A stretch of 64,000 bases of DNA from positions 1 through 64,000 of the forward strand of contig NZ_JAANOY010000010.1 of assembly GCF_011320095.1 (NCBI RefSeq), read 5' to 3'. The notes below the pieces were generated by a model that was not told where the DNA came from, ran no database searches, and saw nothing but the letters and a program-made list of their open reading frames with translations. This DNA is from Cognatiluteimonas telluris. Lineage in GTDB: Bacteria > Pseudomonadota > Gammaproteobacteria > Xanthomonadales > Xanthomonadaceae. Made by a program: the position numbers and the translations under genes. This document shows, one piece after another, positions 44,810 to 54,558 of the stretch (positions are counted from its first letter, which is position 1; each line of letters begins with the position of its first letter).

Positions 44810-45097
44810 GTGCCCAATCGCAACCACGACCACGCCAGCCAGGACGACGCCAGTCGCAGCAAGGGACGCGGTTTCGCCGGCATGGATGCCCAGCAGCAGC
44901 GGCAGATCGCCAGCGCGGGCGGCCGCGCCGCGCACGCCAGCGGACATGCGCACGAATTCACCTCCGAGGAAGCGCGCCAGGCCGGACGCAAGGGCGGCGA
45001 AGCCCGCAGCCAGCGCAGCCGTGCCGGTGCCGGCAGCGATCGCGACATCCAGGACGAGGCCGGCGGGGCATCGATGCGGGGAGGCCAGCAACGCTGA
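44810..45097 (+). CDS. KGG-motif stress-induced small protein
   Basis: A 95-residue hydrophilic protein with the KGG-type repeats of general stress proteins (Con-10/GsiB-like): RSKGRGFAGMDAQQQRQIAS, AGGRAAHASGHAHEF and EEARQAGRKGGEARSQ. Such proteins are highly hydrophilic and accumulate in starvation or desiccation. The start is GTG, six bases after AGGAG. It is divergent from the BON gene. The C terminus is Gly/Ser/Asp-rich and disordered-like. Confidence 0.85.
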   Translation: MPNRNHDHASQDDASRSKGRGFAGMDAQQQRQIASAGGRAAHASGHAHEFTSEEARQAGRKGGEARSQRSRAGAGSDRDIQDEAGGASMRGGQQR

Positions 45098-45143
45098 TGC
45101 GGCGCCGGGACACCGGCGGCGGGTCGAAACCGGAGGAAGCGAC

Positions 45144-45548
45144 ATGGAGCAGCGTGAAGGGCGCCCGACGACGGCGGGCGACGACGCCACGAGCGGCGCG
45201 GTGCTCATCGACATCGATGCCGCGCTGTCGTGCTGGCAGCAACTCGAAGGCAGCGCGACCAGCGAGCTGGTGTTCCTCTTCCACGAATGGGAGCCGGCGA
45301 TCCGCGTCGGCATCCATGCATACCTCGCCTACCCGGAACGCGACTTCGACAGCATCGAGCCGGACATCCTTGCCGCCTACCAGCGCATCCGCGGCCGGTC
45401 GCGCATCCCGTGGGCCAGCGCGGCACCCGCCGCGCGGCGCGTCTGGGAAAAACTGCAGTGCCAGGACGACGAGGGCGCGCGCAGCGCCCGGTCGGCACGC
45501 GCCTGGCGGGACGCGTGGGCGTCGACCGAGCTGCCGGTGGAAGTCTGA
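45144..45548 (+). CDS. Conserved-looking protein of unknown function
   Basis: A 134-residue cytoplasmic protein I do not recognise. A GGAGG site lies eight bases before the ATG. It has a helical, Trp-rich core (ALSCWQQLEGSATSELVFLF, HEWEPAIRVGIHAYLAYPER, then DFDSIEPDILAAYQRIRG and RRVWEKLQCQD) and an acidic N-terminus. It follows the KGG gene by 46 bases and is likely co-expressed. Its stop lies only 6 bases from the convergent sigma-54 regulator's end. Confidence 0.77.
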   Translation: MEQREGRPTTAGDDATSGAVLIDIDAALSCWQQLEGSATSELVFLFHEWEPAIRVGIHAYLAYPERDFDSIEPDILAAYQRIRGRSRIPWASAAPAARRVWEKLQCQDDEGARSARSARAWRDAWASTELPVEV

Positions 45549-45554
45549 CCGCGC

Positions 45555-46922
45555 TCAGGCCGTGCGCGCGGCGGCCTGCGCCGGTGCCGGGGCATCGGGC
45601 TCGCCGTCGGCGGCGACATGCTTCAGTCGCGCCAGCTGGTTGTGGATGGTGCGGGTGCTCACGCCCAGCGCGGCCGCGGCGGCGCGCTTGTCGCCGTCGA
45701 ACCGGGCAAGCGTCTTGAGCAGCATCGCGGTTTCCATTTCCGCATAGCTCATGCCGACACGGAACACCAGTTGGGCGGCGTCGTCGGCGCCCGGGCCGCA
45801 GCGCTGTGGAAACACCGACACCAGCTCGCCGTCGCTCCCGAAGTAGGCCCGCGCGACGGCGCTGCGCAGTTCGCGCACGTTGCCGGGCCAGCCGTGTTCG
45901 CGCATGGCCTGCGCGCAGCGGGAATCCATCCGCCGCCGGGTCGCGTTGGCGGCATTGAGTTCGTCCAGGAACACCTGCGCCAGCAGCGCGATGTCGTCAT
46001 CGCGATCGCGCAGCGGCGGCAACGCGATCTCGTACCCGGCCAGGCGGTAATACAGGTCCTCGCGCAGCAGGCCATTGGCGATCGCCGATTGCGGATAACG
46101 GTTGGTCGCGGCGACGACGCGCGCGGCCACCGTGATCTCGGCATGGCCACCGACCCGCGTCACCGCGCCGGACTCGAGCACGCGCAACAGGTACACCTGC
46201 AGCTGCGCCGGCATCTCGGCGATCTCGTCCAGGAACAGCGTGCCGTGCTGGGCCTGCTCGAAGACGCCGATGTGGCGTGCGTTGGCGCCGGTGAAGCTGC
46301 CGCGCTCGTGGCCGAACAGCTGGCTGGCGAGCAGTTCCGGCGCCACCGCGCCGCAATTCACCGCCACCAGCGGGCCGGGCCGGCCGCTGGCGCGATGCAA
46401 CGCGCGCGCGACGACTTCCTTGCCGGTGCCGGTTTCGCCGGTGAGCAGGACCGGCAGGTCACAGGGCGCGATCCGGAGCACCTCCGCGCGCAGGCGCTCG
46501 ATCGCGCGGCTTTCGCCGATCAGCCCCAGGTTGCTGTCGCTGGCCGCCGCGCTGCGTCGCGAGACCCGCAGCGACACTTCGCGCAGCAACTGGTCCAGCT
46601 TCTCCAGGCTCAGCGGTTTGGTCAGGTAATCGGACACCTGCGACGACACCGCGCGCGCGGCCGACTCCACGCTCGGCTGGCCGGTGACGAGCACGATCTT
46701 CTCGTAATCGCGCGGCTCGAATTTCGCCAGCACGTCGAAGCCGGAGCCGTCGGGCAGGTCGACGTCCAGCAGGCTCAGGTCGCGCGGCATGCCGGCGAAG
46801 CGTTCGGATTCGGCGACCGAATGCGCGACATGGGTGGCGAAGCCGCGGCTGCGGGCGAGGTCCGCGGCCTTGGCCGCGAAGCTGCGATCGTCGTCGACGA
46901 TCACCAGGACGGGTTCGTTCAT
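45555..46922 (-). CDS. Sigma-54-dependent response regulator (NtrC type)
   Basis: A 455-residue three-domain activator. The receiver domain has D53 as phosphoacceptor (LLDVDLPDGSGFDVL) with D10-D12 and K102. The AAA+ domain has Walker A GETGTGKE at 162-169, Walker B LFLDE at 229-233, and a GAFTGA loop reading GSFTGA at 208-213. A C-terminal Fis-type helix-turn-helix follows (AAAALGVSTRTIHNQLARL). No histidine kinase is adjacent, so it is an orphan regulator. It is divergent from a TonB receptor; no sigma-54 -24/-12 element is obvious there. The Ser for Ala in the loop occurs in some active family members. Confidence 0.93.
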   Translation of the reverse strand: MNEPVLVIVDDDRSFAAKAADLARSRGFATHVAHSVAESERFAGMPRDLSLLDVDLPDGSGFDVLAKFEPRDYEKIVLVTGQPSVESAARAVSSQVSDYLTKPLSLEKLDQLLREVSLRVSRRSAAASDSNLGLIGESRAIERLRAEVLRIAPCDLPVLLTGETGTGKEVVARALHRASGRPGPLVAVNCGAVAPELLASQLFGHERGSFTGANARHIGVFEQAQHGTLFLDEIAEMPAQLQVYLLRVLESGAVTRVGGHAEITVAARVVAATNRYPQSAIANGLLREDLYYRLAGYEIALPPLRDRDDDIALLAQVFLDELNAANATRRRMDSRCAQAMREHGWPGNVRELRSAVARAYFGSDGELVSVFPQRCGPGADDAAQLVFRVGMSYAEMETAMLLKTLARFDGDKRAAAAALGVSTRTIHNQLARLKHVAADGEPDAPAPAQAAARTA

Positions 46923-47103
46923 GGCCAAGCTTATAGGCCAGCAGAGCTTCGGCGCTGGTGAAGGATTCGGCCGGAAAACGCTGAAAAAACAGCGGGATTC
47001 GCATTCAGCGACGCGGCGCGCAGGAGTGCCCGCGCCCGCCCGGTCACGCGGTGCCGACCGTTGAATGCGCATGGTCTGCCGGTCTCCCCCATTCATGGCC
47101 GGC

Positions 47104-49356
47104 ATGTCGCAGACGACCTCTCCCCGATGGCGGGCCGTGGCCGGCATGGGGCTGGCGTGCGTGCTGTCCACCCCCGCAGGCGCACACGAGCCCGCCGGCA
47201 CGGCGACGTTGCCCGGCATCGTCGTCGTTGGACAGCGCACGCTCCAGGGCACACCCGCGTCGCTCGACCGCGTCCACGTCGCCGACGTGCCGGCGCGGGC
47301 GCAGCGCAGCGTGTCCGAAGTGCTCGAGCGCGTGCCGGGCGTCGCCGCGCACGATCGCCAGAGCCATGCCCAGGACGTGCAGCTGACGATTCGCGGCTTC
47401 GGCGCGCGCTCGGCGTTCGGCGTGCGCGGTTTGCAGGTCTTCGCCGACGGCATTCCCGCGACGATGCCCGACGGGCAGGGGCAGGTGTCGCATGTGCCGC
47501 TGGAGGCGCTGGACCGCGTCGAGGTGCTGCGCGGTCCGTTCTCGGCGCTGTACGGCAATGCCGCCGGCGGTGTGATCGAGTTCTTCAGCGCCGATCCGCC
47601 CGCGCGGATGCGGTGGAGCGCGGACATGGCCGGTGGAAGTGATGGCCTGCTGCGCGAGTCGCTGTCGTGGGCGGGGCCGTGGTCGGATGCCCAAGGTGCC
47701 GGCGGTGACGACGTTGCGGTCGGCGGTGACCATGGAGGTTCCGCCGGAGTGATGCGTGATGACCATGGCCTGCGCGCTGGAACCGATGCCGATGGCAGCG
47801 CCGGTGGCAACGCGACACCCGGCACCGGCTATCGGTTGGACGCGAGCCATTTCGCGACCGGCGGCTACCGCCGGCACAGCCGCGCACAGCGCGACACCGC
47901 GCAGGCGCGCCTGCTATTCGCCAGCGACCGCGGCATGCAGCTCGCGCTGACCGCCAACACGCTCGCCCTGTCGGCCGATGATCCGCAGGGCCTGACCTGG
48001 GCCCAGGCGCGGGCGGCTCCGCGTGCCGCAAGCGCCGGCGCACTGGCCTTCGACACCCGCAAGCGCGTGCGCCAAAGCCAGGTCGGGCTTCAGCTGGTGC
48101 AGGCACTGGGCGATGCCCACCGGCTGCGGCTGGAGACGTGGGGCGGCCAGCGGGACACCTTCCAGATGTTGTCGATCCCCGCGATGGCGCAGGTGGCGCC
48201 GGGCAGCGGCGGCGGGGTGATCGACCTGGCACGGACGTATGCCGGCGTCGACCTGCGCTGGCAGCTCGACGCCCACCTGCGCGGCCGCGCGCTCGGCCTC
48301 ACCGTCGGCATCGAGAGCCAGCGCTCCAGCGAGCATCGCCTGGGCTTCGAGAATTTCGTCGGCGACACGCTCGGGGTGGTCGGTGCATTGCGCCGCGACC
48401 AGCGCGACCGCGTTGCCAACCGCGATGCCTATGCCGAGCTGCGCTGGGCCTTCGCCCCGCGCTGGTCGGCCACGGCCGGCATCCGCCACAGCCGCATCGA
48501 CTTCCGCTCGCGCGACGCCTACATCGCGCCCGGCAATCCCGATGACAGCGGCGCGCTGCATTACGCGCAGACCACCCCGGTGGTGGGCGTGGCGTGGCAG
48601 GCGACGCCGTGGCTGGAGGTGTACGGCAATGCCGGTCGCGGTTTCGAGACGCCCTCGTTCGCCGAACTGGGCTACCGCGCCGACGGCCGCAGCGGCCTCA
48701 ACGACGCCCTGCGGCCGGCGCGCACCCACAGTGCCGAACTGGGGCTGCGCGGGCAGCGCGGTGCACACGCCTTCGACCTGGTTGCCTTCGCCAGCCGCAC
48801 CCGCGATGAGCTCGTCGTCGCCAGCAACCTCGGCGGCCGCAGCACCTACACCAATGCGGCGACCACGCGGCGCCGCGGCTGGGAACTCTCGGCATCCGGT
48901 CCGCTGGCGGCACGCTGGCGTTACGCGCTCGCCTACAGCCGGCTGGACGCGCGGTACCTCGAAGGCTTCGGCACCTGCCGCGCGCCGCCCTGCGCGCAGC
49001 CCGACACCTACGTCGCCGCAGGCAACCGCATCCCGGCCACCGCGCCGCAGTCGCTGTGGGCGCAACTGCGCTATGCGCCGACGCCGGTGCTGGATCTGTT
49101 CGCGCAGGCAAGCGCGGTCGCCCGCATCCAGGCCGACGACGGCAATACGGCCGACGCGCCCGGTTACGCGCTGCTGGACCTTGGCGCGGAGCGGCACTGG
49201 CGCATCGGGCGGATGACGCTCGACGGCTTCGTGCGCCTGGACAACGTGCTCGACCGCCATGCCATCGGCGCGGTGATCGTCAATGACGCAAACGGGCGCT
49301 ATTTCGAACCTGCCCCGGGTCGTGGCTGGGTCCTGGGGCTGTCGCTGCGCGATTGA
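47104..49356 (+). CDS. TonB-dependent outer-membrane receptor
   Basis: A 750-residue barrel importer. The signal ends around ...STPAGA; the plug begins GIVVVGQRTLQG, TonB box-like, with VLERVPGVAAHDRQSHAQDV, LTIRGFGARSAFGVRGLQVF and VEVLRGPFSALYGNAAGGVI. The barrel ends in a typical GRGWVLGLSLRD. An in-frame ATG at 47065 adds a 13-residue extension that looks non-coding; 47095 is another option. A ~45-residue Gly/Asp-rich loop (DNA ~47,685-47,825) is inserted between early barrel strands. Substrate unknown; no Fur box is seen. It is divergent from the orphan response regulator. Confidence 0.92.
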   Translation: MSQTTSPRWRAVAGMGLACVLSTPAGAHEPAGTATLPGIVVVGQRTLQGTPASLDRVHVADVPARAQRSVSEVLERVPGVAAHDRQSHAQDVQLTIRGFGARSAFGVRGLQVFADGIPATMPDGQGQVSHVPLEALDRVEVLRGPFSALYGNAAGGVIEFFSADPPARMRWSADMAGGSDGLLRESLSWAGPWSDAQGAGGDDVAVGGDHGGSAGVMRDDHGLRAGTDADGSAGGNATPGTGYRLDASHFATGGYRRHSRAQRDTAQARLLFASDRGMQLALTANTLALSADDPQGLTWAQARAAPRAASAGALAFDTRKRVRQSQVGLQLVQALGDAHRLRLETWGGQRDTFQMLSIPAMAQVAPGSGGGVIDLARTYAGVDLRWQLDAHLRGRALGLTVGIESQRSSEHRLGFENFVGDTLGVVGALRRDQRDRVANRDAYAELRWAFAPRWSATAGIRHSRIDFRSRDAYIAPGNPDDSGALHYAQTTPVVGVAWQATPWLEVYGNAGRGFETPSFAELGYRADGRSGLNDALRPARTHSAELGLRGQRGAHAFDLVAFASRTRDELVVASNLGGRSTYTNAATTRRRGWELSASGPLAARWRYALAYSRLDARYLEGFGTCRAPPCAQPDTYVAAGNRIPATAPQSLWAQLRYAPTPVLDLFAQASAVARIQADDGNTADAPGYALLDLGAERHWRIGRMTLDGFVRLDNVLDRHAIGAVIVNDANGRYFEPAPGRGWVLGLSLRD

Positions 49357-49642
49357 AGCGCGCTGATCGCTTCCTCACCGCGAGGGCGAGCGCGGGCGCC
49401 GGCATGGCGGCTGCCATGGCCGTTCGGCCGCGACACGCTCGCGATCCACGTTGGCAAGCCGCAGTCGCGCGGCGTGACCGAACACGGCACGCGCCTGGGG
49501 CGCGACTCGCAATGAGCGGCTGCAGGCGCAAGCGCGGGAGCCATCCGCAACGCCTTCGTTCCCCCGACCGGGACTTTCGTCATGGGCCGTGGCCTGCTTG
49601 CTCCCGGTACCTTCGACGGAATTTCGCCATGGAAAACCCGAC
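49357..49642. other. Intergenic region between receptor and aminopeptidase
   Basis: 286 bases with no credible gene. The sequence is GC-rich and holds no clear terminator or promoter; a small palindromic GCCATGGC and short inverted GGCGGCTGCC pieces are all I can find. Confidence 0.45.
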
Positions 49643-52366
49643 ATGCGCCTGCGTCGCCACCTGCTCGCCACCGCGTTGATCGCCGCCACCGGCCTGGCCG
49701 CGGCCACCACGCCCGTCACCCCGGCCACCGCGCCCGCGACTGCCGCCGGCGACGCCGTGCCCACCGGCCCGCTGCCGCGCAACGTCGTCCCGAGCGAGGT
49801 CGCGCTGGAACTCACGATCGATCCGTCGCAGGCGCGCTTCAGCGGCAAGGTACGCATGGATGTCGATGTCGCCCAGGCCACCGACACGATCTGGATGCAT
49901 GGCCGCGGCCTGCACGTCACCCGCGCACGGTTCGTGCCCGCGCATGGCGCGCCGATCGCACTGGCCACCCGCGAGGCCGATGTGTCGGGTGTGCTCAAGG
50001 TCACCGGCGCCAGCACGATCCCCGCCGGCAAGGGCGCGATCGAGATGGACTACGACGCGCCGTTCGGCGAGCTCCAGGGCGCCTACAAGGTCAAGCCCGA
50101 CGGCCGCGACTACGTCATCACCCAGATGGAGCCGCTGGGCGCGCGCACCACGTTCCCCGGCTTCGACGAGCCCAGTTTCAAGCAGCCGTGGGACATCACG
50201 CTGGTGGTGCCGCAGGGTGACGTCGCGGTGGCCAACAGTCCCGAGGCGCGCAGCGAGCCTGCCGGCAAGGGCTGGAAGCGCATCCACTTCGCGCGCACGC
50301 AGGCGTTGCCCAGCTACCTGATCGCCTTCGCGGTTGGCCCGTGGGATGTCCCGCAGGGGCCGGACATCGCCGCCAACGGCGCGCGCACCACGCCGATCCC
50401 GCTGCGCGGGATCGCCGCGCACGGGCAGGGCGGACGCATGCACTACTCGCTGGCGCACACGCCGCAGATCGTGCGCGCGCTGGAGGACTACTTCGGCATC
50501 CCGTATCCGTTCGACAAGCTCGACAACGTCGCTGCGCCGGATTTCTGGGCCGGGGCGATGGAGAACGCCGGCCTGATCGTCTATCGCGACAGCCTGATGT
50601 TCCCCGATGAAACGTCCGCGGTCTCGCGCCGCCAGAGCTTCTGGGGCGTGAGTGCGCACGAGCTCGCGCACCAGTGGTTCGGCGACCTGGTGACCATGCG
50701 CTGGTGGGACGACATCTGGCTCAACGAGGGTTTCGCCACCTGGATGGGGAACAAGATCCACGGCCAGCTGCAACCGGATGCGCACACCGATCGCGGCCTG
50801 CTGGAAGGCGCGATCCATGCGATGGGCGCCGACAGCTTGGCCAGCACGCGCCGCGTGCATGAGCCGATCAAGGATTTCACCGACATCCAGTCCGCCTTCG
50901 ACGGCATCACCTACCAGAAGGGCGGGGCGACGCTGGCGATGTTCGAAAGCTACATCGGTCCGGACGCATTCCGCACCGGCATCCGCAATTACCTGAAGGC
51001 GCACGCGCGCGGCAACGCCACCAGCGCCGACCTGATCGCCGCGGTCGCAGCGCAAAGCGAAAACCAGGCCGGCGTCAGCAAGGCGTTCTCCAGCTTCATC
51101 GACCAGCCGGGCGTCCCGTTCGTCAAGGTCGCACTGGACTGCAGCGCGGGCGCCAAACCGACGCTGGTGCTGCAGCAGCAGCGCTATCTGCCGTTGGGGT
51201 CGACCGCCAGCGCCGCGCAGACCTGGGGCACCCCGTTGACGGTGCGTTATGCCGACGGCGGCACCATCCGCGAGCAGAAGGCGCTGGTGTTCGAGGCCAG
51301 CGCGCGCCTGCCCTTGACCGACGCGCAGCAGTGCCCGAGCTGGGTGATGCCCAACGCGCACGGTGCGGGCTATTACCGGTTCGCACTGGAACCGAAGCTG
51401 CAGCAGGCGCTGTCCGGCGCCTTCGCCAGCCTCGACGAGCGCGAGCAGCGGATGTTCGCCGACTCGGTCACGGCGGCTTACGGCGCCGGCGCGCTGACGC
51501 CGTCGCAACTGTTGGCGGCGTTGCCGCAGTTCGCCGCCGCGCCGGTGCGCCAGACGGTCACCGCCGGCATGGGCAGCACGCAGTGGATGGCCGAACACCT
51601 GCTCACCGATGACGCGGCGCGCGATGCCTTCCACGCCAAGGTCGCGGCGATCTATCGTCCGCGTTTGCAGCAGCTCGGCCTGGCCCCCAGGCCCGGCGAG
51701 CCGGATGACGATCGCCTGCTGCGCGGTACGCTGGCTGCGTTCTTCGCCGACACGCTGCAGGATCCGGCGGTGCGCCAAGCCTTGGGCAAGCAGGGCCGAG
51801 CGGTGCTCGGCCTGGACGGCGATGGCAAGCTCGACCTCGATGCGACATCGCAGGACCTGCGCGGCACCGCGCTTGCGGTGGCCGTGCGCGATGGCGGCAC
51901 GCCGGCCTTCGATGCGGCCGAGCGCCAGTTCCGTGCCAGCGAGGATGCGGTGGTGCGCAGCCAGATGCTGGCCGCGCTGGGCAGCGCGACCGATCCGGCG
52001 CTGGCCGAACGTGCGCGCGCGCTGGTGTCCGAGCCCGGGCTGCTGCGCCGCAACGAGGTCTTGATCGCCGCCGAGCAGCAGACCGACGACATGGCGTTGC
52101 GTCCGGCGGTGCGCGCGTGGGTGGATGCGAACTTCGACGCGCTCGACAAGCGCCTGGCGCCGGCCGGTGCACGGCTGGTCGGCGTGTACGCCGAGGGCAT
52201 GTGCAGCGATGCCGATGCCGCGCAGCTGCAGGCCAAGTTCGCGCAGCGGATGAAGGACGTCGAAGGCGGGCCGATGGAACTGCGGCAGACCGCCGAGGCG
52301 ATCCACCTGTGCGCGGCGCAGAAGGCTGCGCGCCAGGGGCTGCCGCTGCAGTTTCCGCAGCGCTGA
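49643..52366 (+). CDS. M1 family zinc aminopeptidase, exported
   Basis: A 907-residue gluzincin. Signal peptide, N-terminal beta domain, then a catalytic thermolysin-like domain with GAMEN at 304-308, HELAH at 339-343 and the third zinc ligand Glu362 in [11 protein letters not shown]-terminal ERAP1-like helical domain follows. It cleaves N-terminal residues from peptides; the exported form suggests periplasmic peptide use. The ATG at 49643 begins a standard signal peptide ([20 protein letters not shown]). It stands alone, prmC starting 104 bases later. Confidence 0.95.
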   Translation: MRLRRHLLATALIAATGLAAATTPVTPATAPATAAGDAVPTGPLPRNVVPSEVALELTIDPSQARFSGKVRMDVDVAQATDTIWMHGRGLHVTRARFVPAHGAPIALATREADVSGVLKVTGASTIPAGKGAIEMDYDAPFGELQGAYKVKPDGRDYVITQMEPLGARTTFPGFDEPSFKQPWDITLVVPQGDVAVANSPEARSEPAGKGWKRIHFARTQALPSYLIAFAVGPWDVPQGPDIAANGARTTPIPLRGIAAHGQGGRMHYSLAHTPQIVRALEDYFGIPYPFDKLDNVAAPDFWAGAMENAGLIVYRDSLMFPDETSAVSRRQSFWGVSAHELAHQWFGDLVTMRWWDDIWLNEGFATWMGNKIHGQLQPDAHTDRGLLEGAIHAMGADSLASTRRVHEPIKDFTDIQSAFDGITYQKGGATLAMFESYIGPDAFRTGIRNYLKAHARGNATSADLIAAVAAQSENQAGVSKAFSSFIDQPGVPFVKVALDCSAGAKPTLVLQQQRYLPLGSTASAAQTWGTPLTVRYADGGTIREQKALVFEASARLPLTDAQQCPSWVMPNAHGAGYYRFALEPKLQQALSGAFASLDEREQRMFADSVTAAYGAGALTPSQLLAALPQFAAAPVRQTVTAGMGSTQWMAEHLLTDDAARDAFHAKVAAIYRPRLQQLGLAPRPGEPDDDRLLRGTLAAFFADTLQDPAVRQALGKQGRAVLGLDGDGKLDLDATSQDLRGTALAVAVRDGGTPAFDAAERQFRASEDAVVRSQMLAALGSATDPALAERARALVSEPGLLRRNEVLIAAEQQTDDMALRPAVRAWVDANFDALDKRLAPAGARLVGVYAEGMCSDADAAQLQAKFAQRMKDVEGGPMELRQTAEAIHLCAAQKAARQGLPLQFPQR

Positions 52367-52470
52367 GGCCAGCGCCGTTTCCGCTGCGGGCAAACGGCAG
52401 CGGTGTCGTCTTCGTCCGTAGCGGCAGGCAGGCCGCGCCCGACGGCGACCCAGCCGGTAGGATGGCGCCC

Positions 52471-53334
52471 ATGGAAACGGTTCCCGGCGCACGCGTGGAT
52501 GGCCTGCTGCGGCAGGCCTGCGCGCGGATCGAGGCGGTCGACGCGCAGTGGCTGCTGGCGCATGTGTTGGCGCGCACGCCGGCATGGTTGTACGCGCATG
52601 CCGACGCCGCCGTCGATGCCGACGCGGCCGTGCGCTACGACGCGCTGGTCGCGCGTCGGGCGGCGGGCGAACCGGTCGCCTACCTGACCGGGACGCGCGG
52701 TTTCTGGAGCTTCGAGCTGGCGGTGACCTCGGACACGCTGATCCCGCGTGCCGAAACCGAACTGCTGGTGGAGCTGGCGCTGGCGCGCCTGCCACGTGAC
52801 CGCGACCTGCGCGTGGCCGACCTGGGAACCGGCAGTGGCGCGATCGCGATCGCGCTGGCACGCGAACGCCCGCGCGCGTGCGTGCTCGGCACCGATGCCA
52901 GCGATGCCGCATTGGCGGTGGCGCGCGGCAACGCCAGGCACCTGGCGGTCGCCAACCTGCATTTCGAGCGCGGCGACTGGTGCGCGGCGCTGGGCGAGGC
53001 GCGTTTCGACCTGGTCGCGAGCAATCCGCCCTACATCGAAGCCGCCGATCCGCACCTGCGGCAGGGCGACCTGCGGCATGAGCCGATCGCGGCGCTGGCC
53101 TCCGGCGGCGATGGGCTGGACGCGATCCGCCGCATCGTTGCCGATGCGCCGCTGCATCTCGTGCCCAGTGGCTGGCTGTTGCTCGAGCACGGCTGGACGC
53201 AGGGGACGGCGGTGCGCGCGTTGTTGCAGGAAGCCGGGTTCGAGGCAGTCGACACGCATCGCGACCTGGAGTCGCGCGATCGCGTCAGCGCGGGGCGTTG
53301 GCCGGACGTTCCATCATCGGCAGTTGTTCCGTAG
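52471..53334 (+). CDS. prmC: Peptide chain release factor N5-glutamine methyltransferase
   Basis: Methylates the Gln of the GGQ motif in release factors RF1 and RF2 (EC 2.1.1.297). The 287 residues have an N-terminal helical domain and a SAM-binding fold with [18 protein letters not shown] and the hallmark NPPY in [11 protein letters not shown], preceded by [14 protein letters not shown]. An ATG at 52462 is 3 codons upstream; I prefer 52471, eight bases after AGGA. The TAG stop (53332-53334) is provided by the first bases of a REP element, so the C-terminal tail SSAVVP may be set by that insertion. Confidence 0.94.
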   Translation: METVPGARVDGLLRQACARIEAVDAQWLLAHVLARTPAWLYAHADAAVDADAAVRYDALVARRAAGEPVAYLTGTRGFWSFELAVTSDTLIPRAETELLVELALARLPRDRDLRVADLGTGSGAIAIALARERPRACVLGTDASDAALAVARGNARHLAVANLHFERGDWCAALGEARFDLVASNPPYIEAADPHLRQGDLRHEPIAALASGGDGLDAIRRIVADAPLHLVPSGWLLLEHGWTQGTAVRALLQEAGFEAVDTHRDLESRDRVSAGRWPDVPSSAVVP

Positions 53335-53424
53335 GAGCGGCTCCAGCCGCGAGCTCTCCGCAGGACACCGGACCAAACCACGCCAACCCTGCACGCACAA
53401 GCTCGCGGCTGAAGCCGCTCCTAC
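53331..53424. repeat. REP/BIME inverted repeat pair overlapping the prmC stop
   Basis: Two inverted REP units, GTAGGAGCGGCTCCAGCCGC at 53331-53350 (extending to GAGCT) and its inverted mate ending at 53424 (core GCTCGCGGCTGAAGCCGCTC), separated by about 45 bases. This GTAGGAGCGGCTTCAGCCGCGAGC unit is a widespread REP in Pseudomonas and xanthomonads. It can fold to a long stem and may terminate prmC. The first unit supplies the prmC stop codon. Confidence 0.88.
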
Positions 53425-53495
53425 CGGGGGCAGCGCCGCTGCCGCCTTCATCGACCCGGCGCTAGACTGTCGCCCCCACCGGACCGGACGCCGAC

Positions 53496-54437
53496 ATGCG
53501 GACGTTGTATCCCGACATCGAACCCTTCGACAGCGGCATGCTGCCGGTCGACGATCGCCACACGCTCTATTACGAGCAGTGCGGCAATCCGCAGGGCAAG
53601 CCGGTGGTGCTGCTGCATGGCGGACCGGGCGCGGGCTGCAGCGCGAAGATGCGGCGCTTCCACGACCCGGCCAGGTACCGGATCGTGCTGTTCGACCAGC
53701 GCGGCAGCGGCCGCTCCACCCCGCACGCCGACCTGGTCGACAACACCACCTGGGACCTGGTCGCCGACATCGAGCGCCTGCGCACCGCGCTTGCGATCGA
53801 TCGCTGGCAGGTGTTCGGTGGCAGCTGGGGTTCGACGCTGGCGCTGGCGTATGCGCAGACCCATCCCGAACGCGTGAGCGAACTGGTGCTGCGCGGCATC
53901 TTCATGCTGCGGCGCTGGGAGCTGGAGTGGTTCTACCAGCAGGGCGCATCGCGATTGTTCCCGGATGCCTGGGAGCCGTACCGCGATGCGATCCCGGAAG
54001 CGGAGCGCGACGATTTCATCGCCGCCTACCATCGCCGGCTGACATCACCCGATGAGGCCACTCGGTTGGAGGCGGCGCGCGCCTGGAGCGTCTGGGAAGG
54101 CGCCACCAGCTTCCTGCGCGTTGACCCGGGTTTCATCATCGGCCATGAGGACGCCGCGTTCGCGCTCGCCTTCTCGCGGATCGAAAACCATTACTTCGTC
54201 AATGGCGGCTTCTTCGAAGCCGACGACCAGCTGCTGCGCAACGCCGGACGCATCGCCGATATTCCCGGCGTCATCGTGCACGGCCGCTACGACGTCGTCT
54301 GCCCGATCCAGAGCGCATGGGACCTGCACAAGGCCTGGCCGAAAGCGGAGCTGCTGGTTTCCCCGACCTCGGGGCATTCGGCATTCGAGGCGGAAAACAT
54401 CGACGCACTGGTCTCGGCGACGGATCGATTCGCCTAG
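53496..54437 (+). CDS. pip: Proline iminopeptidase
   Basis: Cleaves N-terminal proline from peptides (EC 3.4.11.5). The 313 residues form an alpha/beta hydrolase: HGGPGAGCSAKM oxyanion region near 41-52, the family DQRGSGRSTPH near 67-76, nucleophile Ser110 in GGSWGSTLAL, acid Asp in VHGRYDVVCP and His in PTSGHSAFE. A TAGACT -10-like element lies about 30 bases upstream, and the REP pair separates it from prmC. Works with the M1 aminopeptidase on peptide breakdown. Confidence 0.94.
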   Translation: MRTLYPDIEPFDSGMLPVDDRHTLYYEQCGNPQGKPVVLLHGGPGAGCSAKMRRFHDPARYRIVLFDQRGSGRSTPHADLVDNTTWDLVADIERLRTALAIDRWQVFGGSWGSTLALAYAQTHPERVSELVLRGIFMLRRWELEWFYQQGASRLFPDAWEPYRDAIPEAERDDFIAAYHRRLTSPDEATRLEAARAWSVWEGATSFLRVDPGFIIGHEDAAFALAFSRIENHYFVNGGFFEADDQLLRNAGRIADIPGVIVHGRYDVVCPIQSAWDLHKAWPKAELLVSPTSGHSAFEAENIDALVSATDRFA

Positions 54438-54558
54438 GCGGGGCCCGGCGCCGGCGTGCGGCCGGCACGCGGGAAGCCGCGCTCGACGCGCAGGCATCGG
54501 CGGGAACGTGCGAGCCTGAGGCAGCCTCGGCGAAGTTCCCCGCGGGGCAACCACACGC

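Noticed and set aside
46923-47103. Sigma-54 or Fur promoter between the response regulator and TonB receptor
   Set aside because: No GG-N10-GC element with correct spacing and no TGATAA-type palindrome found.
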